Shown here piece after piece: positions 39,801 to 48,658 of a stretch of DNA of 64,000 nt (within the stretch, counting starts at the first letter, position 1; every line of letters begins with the position of its first letter). The position numbers were made by a program, and so were the translations under genes. Location of the stretch: positions 1,798,001 through 1,862,000 of the forward strand of contig NC_014121.1 in assembly GCF_000025565.1 (NCBI RefSeq), read 5' to 3'. The stretch is from Enterobacter cloacae subsp. cloacae ATCC 13047. GTDB lineage: Bacteria > Pseudomonadota > Gammaproteobacteria > Enterobacterales > Enterobacteriaceae. The notes beneath the pieces are model-generated. The model worked only from the letters and a program-made list of their open reading frames with translations, did no database searches and was not told the origin of the DNA.

Positions 39801-40342
39801 TGAGTTTTAACCCGTCCTTCCTGCGGGCGATTAATCAGTTGAGTCAGTTGTCGGACATTTTGTTTACCGACGGCAGCCAGGGTATCAGCTTCGAACTGCA
39901 GGCGCGTCCGGTACCGCAGGTGGTGGAGACGCAACTGACTGTTGATGGACAAAAGCTGCACTACTTTAACCAGATGGCTGACTGGCAGTCCTTCCGCTGG
40001 CCGGGAGACACGTACAAGCCGGGAACCATGCTGACCTGGACCACGGTCAACGCGGGTGCGCGTCTGTTCAGGGATTACAGCGGAACCTGGGGCTTTATTC
40101 GCTGGCTGGACCAGGGCAAGTGTGCGCAGCTTGATCGCAGTCAGTGGATGATGAGTTTCACCGCGCCGGATGGCCGTACCCTGCAGTGGGTGCTGCGTTC
40201 ACAGCTGGGCAGCGGGCCGCTGGCGTTACTGGCACTGCGCGGCTTCACGCTGCCGGATCAGATATTCAGCGTCGACAGCGCGGCCACGGCGCAGGCGCTG
40301 ATGGACAGTACGGAAAGCAGTGATATGGACGGAACGGAATAA
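36869..40342 (+). CDS. tssM: TssM, T6SS membrane complex protein (IcmF family)
   Basis: This 1157-residue inner-membrane protein forms the channel core with TssL and TssJ. Hydrophobic helices lie at about residues 14-33, 51-75 and 395-415, and the long C-terminal part is periplasmic. The cytoplasmic domain lacks a canonical Walker A (TGDEAAIEQL), as in many TssM proteins. GTG 36869 is chosen because it overlaps the previous stop and has GGAG about nine bases upstream. An ATG at 36821 in frame would add 16 residues inside the upstream gene. It appears intact. Confidence 0.93.
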   Translation: MKLPFAFAPKTTEGRYLAVTLIFFLLLAAMTFMVWKHPDIAGIQYGSQQQTYWLIAGGCISGCTLIMLVVHLWAALSAGKKEFDALVANVSGDDEKKKRENDNDPVHPAVVMCDRIRAHLRSRISLYWRSKTRLLLITGDEAAIEQLVPGLQQQQWLEGNRTVLIYGGSLASEPDREKYIALRKLRRGRPLDGIIRVLPQSLKLTPQISDNDLRGLEKISELLRYSAPVWLWQLCGSNWSQDTRPEQAVGASFPLRANEGDVIRQLERMLPALRTQGMSQVSENNRHDFLLRLGQHLQDGGIVRWTEQLVPWLAASRQRVPLRGLMFSLPEKKTAGTSASTADAEQYIPGSQRHALTLPAIWQGTVDDCPRVRGRRVGMAWEQTLAWTLMAIIGVWGAGTLLSFAVNRSQIVSVAQQAHALVEHPSVSDYQLTALHTLRNDAGRLQHRIQDGAPWYQRFGLDHNQQLLDAMLPWYGVANNRLIRDPANEALKQKLSALANYAPNSDQRARLAKPGYDQLKAWLMMARPDKADGAFYAQTMKTVQPTRMGISAGLWQSLSPDLWAFYISELPAQPQWKITPDAQLVSQGRQVLLQQIGRRNAESTLYENMLKSVRRNFADVSLEDMTGGTDARRLFTTDEVVPGMFTRQAWEGGIQQAIEKAANSRRDEIDWVLSDSRKAVSSDLSPEALKARLTQRYFTDFAGSWLSFLNSLQLNPANNIADVTDQLTLMSDVRQSPLIALMNTLAWQGQTGQQREALSDSIIKSAKDLVGGKDKPAIDQSASGPQGPLDDTFGPLLQLLGKNKGSNVMSADNSLSLQTYLTRITRVRLRLQQVASASDPQAMMQTLAQTVFQGKSVDLTDTQQYGSLISASLGEEWSGFGSTMFVQPLTQAWETVLQPSAASLNDKWSRSVVANWHTAFDGRFPFAASKSDASLPMLAEFVRKDSGRIERFLTTELGGVLHKEGSQWVPDKVNSQGLSFNPSFLRAINQLSQLSDILFTDGSQGISFELQARPVPQVVETQLTVDGQKLHYFNQMADWQSFRWPGDTYKPGTMLTWTTVNAGARLFRDYSGTWGFIRWLDQGKCAQLDRSQWMMSFTAPDGRTLQWVLRSQLGSGPLALLALRGFTLPDQIFSVDSAATAQALMDSTESSDMDGTE

Positions 40343-41940
40343 TGGATATTTTGCAGAATCTGGTGGCCGCCTGTCAGGCGGATGAAACCCTGTTGCGACA
40401 GCAGGCGCAGACTCGTACGGAACGCTGGCTGCGCTGGCTTGCTCCGGTCAGCGTGACCTGTCCGACGGGAGAAGACCCGGGATATGACGATGATTTCCAG
40501 CGCATTCGCGAGGAGGTCAATAAGCTTTCCGGCATCGATACCGGGCTGATTTGCACGCTTGCCGAAAAACTGATGACCACCACGGCAAAAGATATCCGGG
40601 TTGCGACTTATTACTGCTGGGCGCGCCTGCATCAGAATGGCGAAGCTGGCTTCGCCGAAGGGCTTGAACTGGTGGCAGGATTACTGCAGCGCTACGGCAT
40701 GCAGCTTCACCCCCGGCGGGACCGCAGCCGCAAGGCCGCGCTGGAATGGCTCGGCGGTACCCGTGTACTGGACAGTTTGTCACTGTACCCGGAGGTCGTA
40801 CGCGAGGATGCACAGCGTACCGCCGGGACGCTACTGCTCATTGCTGACAGCCTGGAGACAGAGCCTGAAGCGTTACGGGCGGAGCTGAATGCCCTGTACA
40901 GCGCTCTTGAGTCCCGTCTGATGAAAGGCGGGGGCGTGGATGCCGTGGTACCGCAGAACGCAAGCAATCAGACACGTAGTCAGCAGCCATCTCACACGAC
41001 AGAACAGGACGCGCCAGTGCTGAGCCGCATCACCTCGGGTCAGGACTTACTGGCTCAGGCTCGCACCCTGACGGGGTACCTGCGTGAGCAACCCGGTGGC
41101 TGGCTTGCGGCGCACCGGCTGATGAAAAGCCTGCGTCATGACACGCTGAGCGCTATTCCGGCACCGGATGCTGAAGGGAAAACGCGCATCGAGCCGCCGC
41201 GAGCTGACCAGCGGGCGATGCTCAAGCGCCTCTATCTGCAACAGAGCTGGCTGGAAATACTGGAGCAGGCGGACAATACCTTCTCGCGCGGTGCCAATCA
41301 CCTCTGGCTGGATTTGCAGTGGTATACCCATCAGGCCCTGATGAAGTCGGGGCAGGATGTGCTGGCCGACATCATCACTGCCGACCTGAAAGGGCTGCTG
41401 CGCCGTCTTACCGGGCTTGAAACCCTGGCCTTTAACGACGGGACACCGTTTGCCGATGAGGTCACGCTGAACTGGATAAACCAGAGCGTGCTGGACGATA
41501 TGTCCGGCTGGCGGGATGAACCTGTCAGCGCTATCAGTACTGGTGATAACGATATTCTGGCGCTTGAACCTGAAGCACTGGAGAAAGCAGACAGCGAAGG
41601 ACTGGATGCCACACTCCACTGGCTGCAGACGCGCCCGGGGACCGACACCAAAGACAGATGGTTGCTGCGTCTGCTGATGGCCCGTGTGGCAGAGCAGAAA
41701 GGTAAAAATGAACTGGCCCTGCATTTACTGGGTGAGCTCGACAATGCCGCACAGTCCATCACCCTCGCACAGTGGACGCCGGCGCTGTTGTTTGAAGTGA
41801 AATCACGCCGCTTCCGACTGCTGTGCATAAAAGCCACACGCAGTGAAGCCGATAAGTCACGGCTTCAGCCGGAGATGGACCAGCTTCTGACTGGTCTGAT
41901 TGCGCTTGACCCGGCAGGCAGTGCGGTGCTTTGCGGGTAA
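40342..41940 (+). CDS. tssA: TssA, T6SS baseplate/sheath-assembly protein (ImpA N-terminal domain, VasJ-type)
   Basis: This 532-residue protein has the ImpA-type N-terminal domain (YYCWARLHQNGEAGFAEGLELV) and a long C-terminal helical domain. TssA proteins prime and cap sheath and tube polymerisation. It starts on the last base of the tssM stop. No defect was seen. Confidence 0.88.
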   Translation: MDILQNLVAACQADETLLRQQAQTRTERWLRWLAPVSVTCPTGEDPGYDDDFQRIREEVNKLSGIDTGLICTLAEKLMTTTAKDIRVATYYCWARLHQNGEAGFAEGLELVAGLLQRYGMQLHPRRDRSRKAALEWLGGTRVLDSLSLYPEVVREDAQRTAGTLLLIADSLETEPEALRAELNALYSALESRLMKGGGVDAVVPQNASNQTRSQQPSHTTEQDAPVLSRITSGQDLLAQARTLTGYLREQPGGWLAAHRLMKSLRHDTLSAIPAPDAEGKTRIEPPRADQRAMLKRLYLQQSWLEILEQADNTFSRGANHLWLDLQWYTHQALMKSGQDVLADIITADLKGLLRRLTGLETLAFNDGTPFADEVTLNWINQSVLDDMSGWRDEPVSAISTGDNDILALEPEALEKADSEGLDATLHWLQTRPGTDTKDRWLLRLLMARVAEQKGKNELALHLLGELDNAAQSITLAQWTPALLFEVKSRRFRLLCIKATRSEADKSRLQPEMDQLLTGLIALDPAGSAVLCG

Positions 41941-41973
41941 CCAGGACTGAATTCAGCAAATAAGGAAAAACAT

Positions 41974-42134
41974 ATGCCAGCAAAAGGTTTTTATCTGGTT
42001 CAGGGTGACAAAACGACCTGCGGTGGAAGAATTATCACGGGCGCAGAAGATCACACACTGTTTGGTAAACCTGTTGCCAGGGAGCAGGACGGCGTGACCT
42101 GTGGTAAGTTTGTAGGGCTTTACAAGGTCGCCGG
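41974..42134 (+). pseudogene. PAAR-repeat spike tip protein, 3'-truncated by IS insertion
   Basis: Only 53 codons of a PAAR protein remain (MPAKGFYLVQGDKTTCGGRI onward), with conserved PAAR-type GDKTTCGG and GKPVAREQDGVTC segments. At 42135 the IS903-type element begins and the frame ends in IS sequence at 42165. PAAR proteins form the sharp tip of VgrG and are usually near 90 residues, so about 40 % is lost. The lost part is not found on the other side of the IS, which shows that DNA was deleted. Confidence 0.85.
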
Positions 42135-43191
42135 GGCTTTGTTGAATAAATCGAACTTTTGCTGAGTTGAAGGATCAGATCACGTATCTTCCCGACAACG
42201 CAGACCGTTCCGTGGCAAAGCAAAAGTTCAAAATCACCAACTGGCCCACCTACAATAAAGCCCTCATCAACCGTGGCTCCATAACTTTCTGGCTGGATGA
42301 TGAAGCTATTCAGGCCTGGTATGAGTCAGCAACACCTTCTTCACGAGGCAGACCTCAGCGCTATTCTGACCTTGCCATCACTACTGTGCTGGTCATTAAA
42401 CGCGTATTCAGGCTGACCCTGCGGGCTGCGCAGGGCTTTATTGATTCCATTTTTTCTCTGATGAACGTTCCGCTACGCTGCCCGGATTACAGCTGTGTCA
42501 GCAGGCGGGCAAAGTCGGTTAATGTCAGTTTCAAAACGCCCACCCGGGGTGAAATCGCACACCTGGTAATTGATTCCACCGGGCTGAAGGTCTTCGGTGA
42601 AGGCGAGTGGAAAGTCAAAAAGCATGGCCAGGAACGCCGCCGTATCTGGCGTAAGCTGCATCTCGCCGTTGACAGTAAAACACATGAAATCATCTGCGCT
42701 GACCTGTCGCTGAACAACGTTACGGACTCAGAGGCCTTCCCCGGGTTAATCCGGCAAACCCACCGGAAAATCAGGTCAGCCGCCGCCGATGGCGCTTACG
42801 ATACCCGGCTATGTCACGATGAACTGCGGCGTAAGAAAATCAGCGCGCTTATCCCTCCCCGAAAAGGTGCGGGTTACTGGCCCGGTGAATATGCAGACCG
42901 TAACCGTGCAGTGGCTAATCAGCGAATGACCGGGAGTAATGCGCGGTGGAAATGGACAACAGATTACAACCGTCGCTCGATAGCGGAAACGGCGATGTAC
43001 CGGGTAAAACAGCTGTTCGGGGGTTCACTGACGCTGCGTGACTACGATGGTCAGGTTGCGGAGGCTATGGCCCTGGTACGAGCGCTGAACAAAATGACGA
43101 AAGCAGGTATACCTGAAAGCGTGCGTATTGCCTGAAAACACAACCCGCTACGGGGGAGACTTACCCGAAATCTGATTTATTCAACAAAGCC
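42135..43191 (+). mobile_element. IS903-type insertion sequence (IS5 family), 1057 bp
   Basis: Perfect 18-base terminal inverted repeats, GGCTTTGTTGAATAAATC at 42135-42152 and its complement at 43174-43191, bound exactly 1057 bases, the length of IS903. One transposase gene fills the element. The flanking nonamers differ (GGTCGCCGG left, CCCCGACTG right), so the 9-base target duplication expected for this group is missing. It lies between two truncated T6SS genes, PAAR and tssF. Confidence 0.95.
42212..43135 (+). CDS. IS903-type transposase (DDE)
   Basis: From GTG 42212 the product is 307 residues, the length of IS903 transposase. Catalytic residues fall at Asp121 (VIDSTGLK), Asp193 (AADGAYD) and Glu259 (SIAETAMYR), the IS903 positions. 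An upstream in-frame TTG at 42167 would add 15 residues without family support. The gene looks intact, so the element may still be mobile. Confidence 0.95.
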   Translation: MAKQKFKITNWPTYNKALINRGSITFWLDDEAIQAWYESATPSSRGRPQRYSDLAITTVLVIKRVFRLTLRAAQGFIDSIFSLMNVPLRCPDYSCVSRRAKSVNVSFKTPTRGEIAHLVIDSTGLKVFGEGEWKVKKHGQERRRIWRKLHLAVDSKTHEIICADLSLNNVTDSEAFPGLIRQTHRKIRSAAADGAYDTRLCHDELRRKKISALIPPRKGAGYWPGEYADRNRAVANQRMTGSNARWKWTTDYNRRSIAETAMYRVKQLFGGSLTLRDYDGQVAEAMALVRALNKMTKAGIPESVRIA

Positions 43192-43192
43192 C

Positions 43193-44659
43193 CCCGACTG
43201 GCGTGAGATGAAAGAACCGATGCGTATTGACAAAGGCTTCGAAGTAAACTCGCGACCGATCGGTGAAAAAGGCACACGTTGTCGCTACACCACAACTCAA
43301 GAGATAACCCTACAGCCACTGGCACTGGAGCATGCCCGCCTGTCGACTGATCCGGACGGGCGTTCGGTCATCAGCCTGCGCTTCAGCTGCAGCCATCTGG
43401 CTGACTGGAGTTGTGTCGATCTCAGCCAGATCCCGTTCTATTTCAATGCTGACGCACCACTGGCCTGCGCCATGCATGAAGCCTTTACCATGAACACTGC
43501 GCGCCTCTGGCTGCGGATGCCGGGTGACACGGACAGAAGACCGCTGGACGGGTATTTCACCGCACTGGGGTTTGGTGAAGATGACAGACTGTGGCCGAAA
43601 GGGGACAGCAGTTTCAGCGGTTACCAGTTGCTGCTGGAGTATTTCACCTTTCGCGAGAAATTCATGTTTACGGGGCTGCGCGGACTGGAGAGCGTGGCCT
43701 TTCCGGCTGAACTCCCCTGGTTTGAAATCGATGTGGTGCTGGCAGAACGCTGGGAGCACGATTTCAGCTTTACCGAAAAGCATCTGCGCCTGAACTGCGT
43801 GCCGGTGATTAACCTGTTTCCGCTGGAATCTGACCCACTGACGCTTAACTCCTTACAAACCGAATACATGCTGCGCCCGATGCGTGTGCAGGATGGCCAT
43901 ACCGAGATATACACCGTGGATTCGGTGATGTCATCGAGCCAGCATACCTACGTGCCGTTTTCGAGCTTCCGTCACAAAGGCGGAATGATGCGTCATGAAG
44001 CACCGGAATATTACTACCACACCCGCGTGCGCCGGGGGCCATCCGGGTTGCATAACACCTGGCTCATCCTCGGCGGTGAAGCGTTTGATAACCATACGGT
44101 GCCGGAAGATGAGAGCCTGTCGCTGACGCTCACCGGTACCAACGGCCAGCTGCCACGGCGTGCGCTGCAGAGCACTGTACTTGATACGGTGATGAAAACG
44201 ACTTCGGCTAATATTGCCGTGCGCAACCTGTGTGCGCCAACGCTGCCTTGTTATCCACCGGCGCAGGACCGTTTTCACTGGCGCGTACTGAGTCACCTTG
44301 GCAGCGGGTTCCTGTCGATGATGGATAACGCCGATGTGCTGCGCGGGACCCTGGCGCTGTATGAATGGACCGACAGCGAGATGAATCGCCGCCGCCTGGA
44401 AGCCATCCTCGACGTGAAACACAGTGAAACCGTGCGCTTTGAGCAGGGCTATCTGGTTCGTGGCGTGCAGATTGAAGTGACGCTGGACAGCCACGGCTTT
44501 GCCGGGCGCGGCGACATCTGCCTGTTTGGCGAGATGCTGAGCCGTTTCTTCGCGCTGTATACCGACATTTATCTGTTTAACCGCCTGATTATCATTCTGC
44601 AACCGACAGGAGAGCGCCTGGAATGGGAAGAGAAGCACAGTCGCCGCATTCCCGGCTGA
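43193..44659 (+). pseudogene. tssF: TssF, T6SS baseplate protein, 5'-truncated
   Basis: Family-like sequence begins directly at the IS border with codons for PDWREMKEPMRI and continues to the normal end. About 488 of a usual 580-590 codons remain, so the first 100 or so residues are gone. ATG 43208 is the first start left but has no good ribosome site. TssF with TssG and TssE builds the baseplate wedge. Loss of the N-terminus should disable the baseplate. The 3' end overlaps tssG by 37 bases. Confidence 0.87.
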
Positions 44660-45708
44660 CCCCGCGGCTGGAAGCCGACCTGCACCGCATGAATTTTTAT
44701 CGTTTCTGTCAGTTGCTGGAGAAACGTCATCCGGGCAGGCCACTGATGGGTTCAACCAGTCATCCCGCAGATGATCCGGTACGCTTTGCACCGCATCCGG
44801 GGATGGGTTTTCCAGCCGGTGAACTGAAGTGTGTCGAATATGACGAAGACGATGACAACACACCTCCGGTTATTCGAGCGACCTTCATGGGGATGTACGG
44901 TGTCGATTCCCCCTTGCCGACGGCGTATCTTGATGACATCACTCAGCGCCGTGAAGGACATGATGCGCTGCAGGGGTTTCTGGATATCTTTAGCCACCGC
45001 ATCCTGACGCAGTTTTACCGCATCTGGCGTAAGTACTCTTACCCGGCCACCTTTGAGCCCGGCGGGACCGACAGCATTTCGCAGTCGCTGCTGGGCCTGG
45101 TGGGGCTGGGTATTCCCGGCACCGCGAACCACATTGCCACACCGGTATCCCGTTTTCTGGCTCTGCTGGGTGTACTTCAGCAACCGGGGAAAACCCAGGA
45201 GGGGATACAGGCCCTGGTGAGCCTGCTGGCACCGGATACCACTGTGACGGTCAGCCCGTACTGCCTGCGTCCGGTGGAGGTCAGTCAGCCACTGGGTTTT
45301 TACGGTGATGACGATTTTCTACTGGATGGCAACACGCCACTTGGAGATGAAGCGATGGATGCCAGCAGCCAGCTGCTGATCGCGCTGTCCACCGATAACG
45401 AACAGGAATCACAGGGATGGAAACCGGACGGTCTGCTGTATCAGGACTTCCTGGTGATGCTGCGTGTCTACCTTGGCTGGCGTTTTAAGGCAAAAATCAC
45501 CCTGACAACCCTAACCCGCCTGCTGGCCGTGCCACCGCTCGGTGAAGGATCTTTCTGGCTCGGCATGAATGGCGTACTGGGGGCGGAGGAGGGAGCGTTT
45601 GCAGATGATATCCCGCAAACCTTTACGACGGAACTGGGCTATTACACTGGCCTGCAACCTGCAACACCACAACAAGGAAACCGACGTGTTACGTACAAGT
45701 TTGATTAA
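44623..45708 (+). CDS. tssG: TssG, T6SS baseplate protein
   Basis: This 361-residue wedge component (VasB/ImpH family) begins with the family segment LHRMNFYRFCQLLEKRHPGRP and carries the typical FMGMYGVDSPLP. It is encoded overlapping the end of tssF. It appears intact, but its partner TssF is truncated. Confidence 0.94.
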   Translation: MGREAQSPHSRLTPRLEADLHRMNFYRFCQLLEKRHPGRPLMGSTSHPADDPVRFAPHPGMGFPAGELKCVEYDEDDDNTPPVIRATFMGMYGVDSPLPTAYLDDITQRREGHDALQGFLDIFSHRILTQFYRIWRKYSYPATFEPGGTDSISQSLLGLVGLGIPGTANHIATPVSRFLALLGVLQQPGKTQEGIQALVSLLAPDTTVTVSPYCLRPVEVSQPLGFYGDDDFLLDGNTPLGDEAMDASSQLLIALSTDNEQESQGWKPDGLLYQDFLVMLRVYLGWRFKAKITLTTLTRLLAVPPLGEGSFWLGMNGVLGAEEGAFADDIPQTFTTELGYYTGLQPATPQQGNRRVTYKFD

Positions 45709-46231
45709 ACCCGCGTGCTGGCTGCCTGCACTGCTGGCGTTCAGCCTCACGGGCTGTGGGATTACGCAGGGTATCACTGATGGCACTAAATCGGCATTTA
45801 ACGCTGTGTTTTATAAAAAAATTAAGGTACTGCATCTGGATTTCACCGCCCGTGAAGCGTTGAACACCGATTCCCGCGAAAGTAACTCGCTGTCTGAGCC
45901 GGTGGTAGTCCGCGTATATCAACTGAAAGACCGCAAGATCTTCGACAAAACGGTCTATCAGCAGCTGCTGAAGGACGGGGAGACCATTCTTAAAGCGGAC
46001 CTTCTGACCAGCCGTGACGTGGTGGTGAAGCCGGGCGGAGATGTGAGCCTTGATATGCCGATGGAAGAAGAAGCGCATTTTGTCGCGGTGGTCGGGCTGT
46101 TCCGCCATCCGGATATGGTTAACAACACCTGGAAACAGGTGCTCAGACGTGAAGATCTCGATCCGGATAAACCGCGCATTCTTGAAGCCGGGAATAACCA
46201 TCTGACATTACAACCGCGAAAGGATGACTGA
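45686..46231 (+). CDS. tssJ: TssJ, T6SS outer-membrane lipoprotein
   Basis: This 181-residue lipoprotein has the lipobox LTGC with Cys24. It anchors the TssLM complex to the outer membrane. GTG 45686 is chosen because AAGGA lies seven bases upstream and the signal peptide starts right there (LRTSLIKPACWLPALLAFS); the longer in-frame extension to 45569 reads through tssG in another frame. The stop overlaps the tssE ATG by one base (TGATG). Confidence 0.92.
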   Translation: MLRTSLIKPACWLPALLAFSLTGCGITQGITDGTKSAFNAVFYKKIKVLHLDFTAREALNTDSRESNSLSEPVVVRVYQLKDRKIFDKTVYQQLLKDGETILKADLLTSRDVVVKPGGDVSLDMPMEEEAHFVAVVGLFRHPDMVNNTWKQVLRREDLDPDKPRILEAGNNHLTLQPRKDD

Positions 46232-46686
46232 TGCCACAGGGACATAACACGCCATCGCTGTATGAAATGCTGACTGGTAATTTTTCCGGTGGTCTGAGCC
46301 TGCACCAGGTCAGTGAGCAGAACCAGGTGATTTTATCCGTACTTGATAACATGCAGCGCGTGCTCAACTGCCGCGCCGGTACGCTGGCGCACCTGCCGGA
46401 CTATGGTCTCCCGGATATGACCAAAATTCTGCAGGGGATGCCGGGTACGACCCATGAACTGATGGAGATCTTATCGTCTGTATTGCTTAAGTACGAGCCC
46501 CGGCTTAAGAGAATCGATGTGGTGTTGCTTGAACAGGCTATTCCCGGCGAACTGCGCTACGCCATCGACGCGGAGTTGAAGGGCATCGGTCTGGTCCGTT
46601 ACGGTACGGAATTTATGCCGGAGGGCAGGGTGTTAATCCGCCACCTGAAACAGCAGCAGTACCTTGATACCCGCGCCGCACTCTGA
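46231..46686 (+). CDS. tssE: TssE, T6SS baseplate protein (gp25-like)
   Basis: This 151-residue protein has the gp25/lysozyme-like fold and forms the baseplate wedge with TssF and TssG. Family features are RAGTLAHLPDYGLPD and ELRYAIDAEL. It is translationally coupled to tssJ. No defect was seen. Confidence 0.93.
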   Translation: MPQGHNTPSLYEMLTGNFSGGLSLHQVSEQNQVILSVLDNMQRVLNCRAGTLAHLPDYGLPDMTKILQGMPGTTHELMEILSSVLLKYEPRLKRIDVVLLEQAIPGELRYAIDAELKGIGLVRYGTEFMPEGRVLIRHLKQQQYLDTRAAL

Positions 46687-46709
46687 TTTTTATTCAGGCT
46701 GAAACCATC

Positions 46710-48026
46710 ATGACGACACAATCCGAACGCCACCTCAAAACCGGCGGCGACCCGCGTACGCTTGCGGATTACGCCGCCCTGCGTGACGAAATGAACAAAC
46801 TGACCCACCCGGCGCGACCGGACATCAACTGGCCGCAGGCGGAAAAGCTCTGTCTGTCGCTGTTTGAGCACAACGGGGTGGAACTGCAGACCGCGGCCTG
46901 GTATACGCTCGTCCGAACGCATCTGGCCGGTCTATACGGCATGAACGAAGGACTGGCAATAGTGGACGCACTCCTCTCCCGCCAGTGGGGCAATATCTGG
47001 CCGCAGCCTGTGCATACGCGTATGGAAATTCTCAGCGCGCTCAGCAGGCGGTTACAACAGACGATGCGCACCATGACGCTGACCTGTACCGACCTCAGCC
47101 AGTTGTACCAGACAGAAGAGCACCTGAACGCACTGGGCGACATATTGCAGCGTCTTGAACTGAGGCATGCCAGCCAGCTCGATGCCCTGCGTACCCAGGT
47201 CCATAACGCGGCGGTACGGCTGGAAAACAGCGAGGGCGGGCAGGAGGCGGGCGGTGCTGTTCTCCCGGCCAGCTTTACGACCCCGGCAGAACACGTCAGG
47301 TGGGTCTATGTCGCGCAGCCGGAGCCGCTGCCGGACAGGCAGGTGATGACCGCGCCGCCTCCGGTGAAGCCCTGGAAGCCATTTGCCGCCGGAATGGCGA
47401 CCATGCTGGTGATTGCCAGCTCGGTGGCATGGGGATGGCAGACGATGCATACACCAGACCCGGCTCAAACACAGCTCGATGCCACTCTGGCGCCTTTACC
47501 TGACGAATTATCCAAAGCGCAGTTGCAGGCGCTGCGACAAGTGTCACTATCACCCGTGGCAGGGCTTAGCAAGACGCAAAATCGGCTCGCACAGCTTAGG
47601 GAACTGAAACCTGACTGGGCATGGCGCTACGGCGATAGCCTGGTGCAGCAGGCGCTGATCCTTTGGCCGCAAGAGGCGAAACCGCTGGCGCAACAGTGGC
47701 AGCAGCAGGTTAACGTTGCTGCACTTCCGCAGCCATATCTGACTGGCTGGCATCAGGGAATGACCCAATTGCAACAACTGGCGAACCGGCTTAACGCACT
47801 TGATGAACAGCGGGGTAAGTACATGACGGTCAGCGAGCTGAAATCAGCGGTATTTACCATGATGCAGGCATTTAACAGTGCCGTGCCTGCAGAGGAACAA
47901 CTGCGACAGCTGGCAGATCTTCCTGAAAACCAGCCGTGGCCTGTCGCGCAGCAGAGCCAGACAGAACAGCATCTGCAGCAGTTGATTGCTCGTTATGCCC
48001 TGATGAAACAAAAAACGGCGGAATAG
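46710..48026 (+). CDS. TssA-like protein with ImpA N-terminal and VasL C-terminal domains
   Basis: This 438-residue protein has an ImpA-type N-terminal domain (GGDPRTLADYAALRDEMNKL) and one membrane helix at about residues 230-250. The C-terminal region (AGLSKTQNRLAQLRELK) resembles VasL. It is distinct from TssA at 40342. Related membrane-anchored TssA-like proteins (TagA/TssA-L types) stop or hold the distal end of the sheath. That role is inferred from domain layout. It is the last gene of the T6SS locus. Confidence 0.85.
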   Translation: MTTQSERHLKTGGDPRTLADYAALRDEMNKLTHPARPDINWPQAEKLCLSLFEHNGVELQTAAWYTLVRTHLAGLYGMNEGLAIVDALLSRQWGNIWPQPVHTRMEILSALSRRLQQTMRTMTLTCTDLSQLYQTEEHLNALGDILQRLELRHASQLDALRTQVHNAAVRLENSEGGQEAGGAVLPASFTTPAEHVRWVYVAQPEPLPDRQVMTAPPPVKPWKPFAAGMATMLVIASSVAWGWQTMHTPDPAQTQLDATLAPLPDELSKAQLQALRQVSLSPVAGLSKTQNRLAQLRELKPDWAWRYGDSLVQQALILWPQEAKPLAQQWQQQVNVAALPQPYLTGWHQGMTQLQQLANRLNALDEQRGKYMTVSELKSAVFTMMQAFNSAVPAEEQLRQLADLPENQPWPVAQQSQTEQHLQQLIARYALMKQKTAE

Positions 48027-48083
48027 CTACAAAGGGTTCCCTCGTTTAAGAAGGCAAGGAAACATCCGGGAAGATAAAAATGG

Positions 48084-48112
48084 CCGGTCAGCGCAGGGGG
48101 CGCTGATCCTGG
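48084..48112 (+). terminator. Possible terminator after the T6SS locus
   Basis: An imperfect hairpin with core TCAGCGC/GCGCTGA (48088-48094 and 48100-48106) is extended by CCGG/CCTGG pairing and followed by TTTAACC. The T run is short, so termination is uncertain. Confidence 0.35.
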
Positions 48113-48144
48113 TTTAACCGTGTGAAGAGAACAGAGGCAACAAC

Positions 48145-48624
48145 GTGTCAGCCAGAGAACGTTTCTTTAAAAAAGTGCAACAGAGTAGCAAGAACATAAC
48201 GTCAGGTAACACCTCAGTTGAGGCTGAAATCGTTGAATTCTGCGAGCGGTTAGAGGGGCTGGCGCAGCAAATCATTGAGTGGTTTGCGGGCACCAGCATT
48301 GAAGTCACGTTATCACGTCAGTATCTTCACGATCTGAGCACATTAGGTTATAGCCTGAGCAGCGGAATTTGCCGCTATGAGATAGCGACTATCCTTCTGC
48401 AGAATGGCGAGCGTAGTGTCAGTATCGTGCCAGAACAGCTCTTCCGTGCAGGAGAAACGGGTTGTGTAAGAATGCGTGTTGAAGCTCCGGGCTTTCGTGA
48501 GGTGTTTTATCTGAGCATGGCGCCGGAAGCGGGCTGGTTTATCCGGCGCGAGTTTCAGAGCATTAAAGAACGCGCTCTTTTGACGGAAGAACGCTTTTTT
48601 GTTGCGGTCGATCGTCTGGCTTGA
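48145..48624 (+). CDS. Hypothetical protein at the T6SS edge
   Basis: This 159-residue soluble protein has no recognised family. GTG 48145 has GAGG about eight bases upstream. The middle part is beta-rich (EIATILLQNGERSVSIV and EVFYLSMAPEAGWFI). It is on the same strand as the T6SS genes but separated by 118 bases and a possible terminator, so membership in the T6SS is unclear. Confidence 0.6.
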   Translation: MSARERFFKKVQQSSKNITSGNTSVEAEIVEFCERLEGLAQQIIEWFAGTSIEVTLSRQYLHDLSTLGYSLSSGICRYEIATILLQNGERSVSIVPEQLFRAGETGCVRMRVEAPGFREVFYLSMAPEAGWFIRREFQSIKERALLTEERFFVAVDRLA

Positions 48625-48658
48625 AGAGCGTATGTAAAGAGCAGGTTGCCTTGCAGGC

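Noticed and set aside
42126..43200. Target-site duplication around the IS903-type element
   Set aside because: Left GGTCGCCGG and right CCCCGACTG do not match, and shifting the border by a base does not help.
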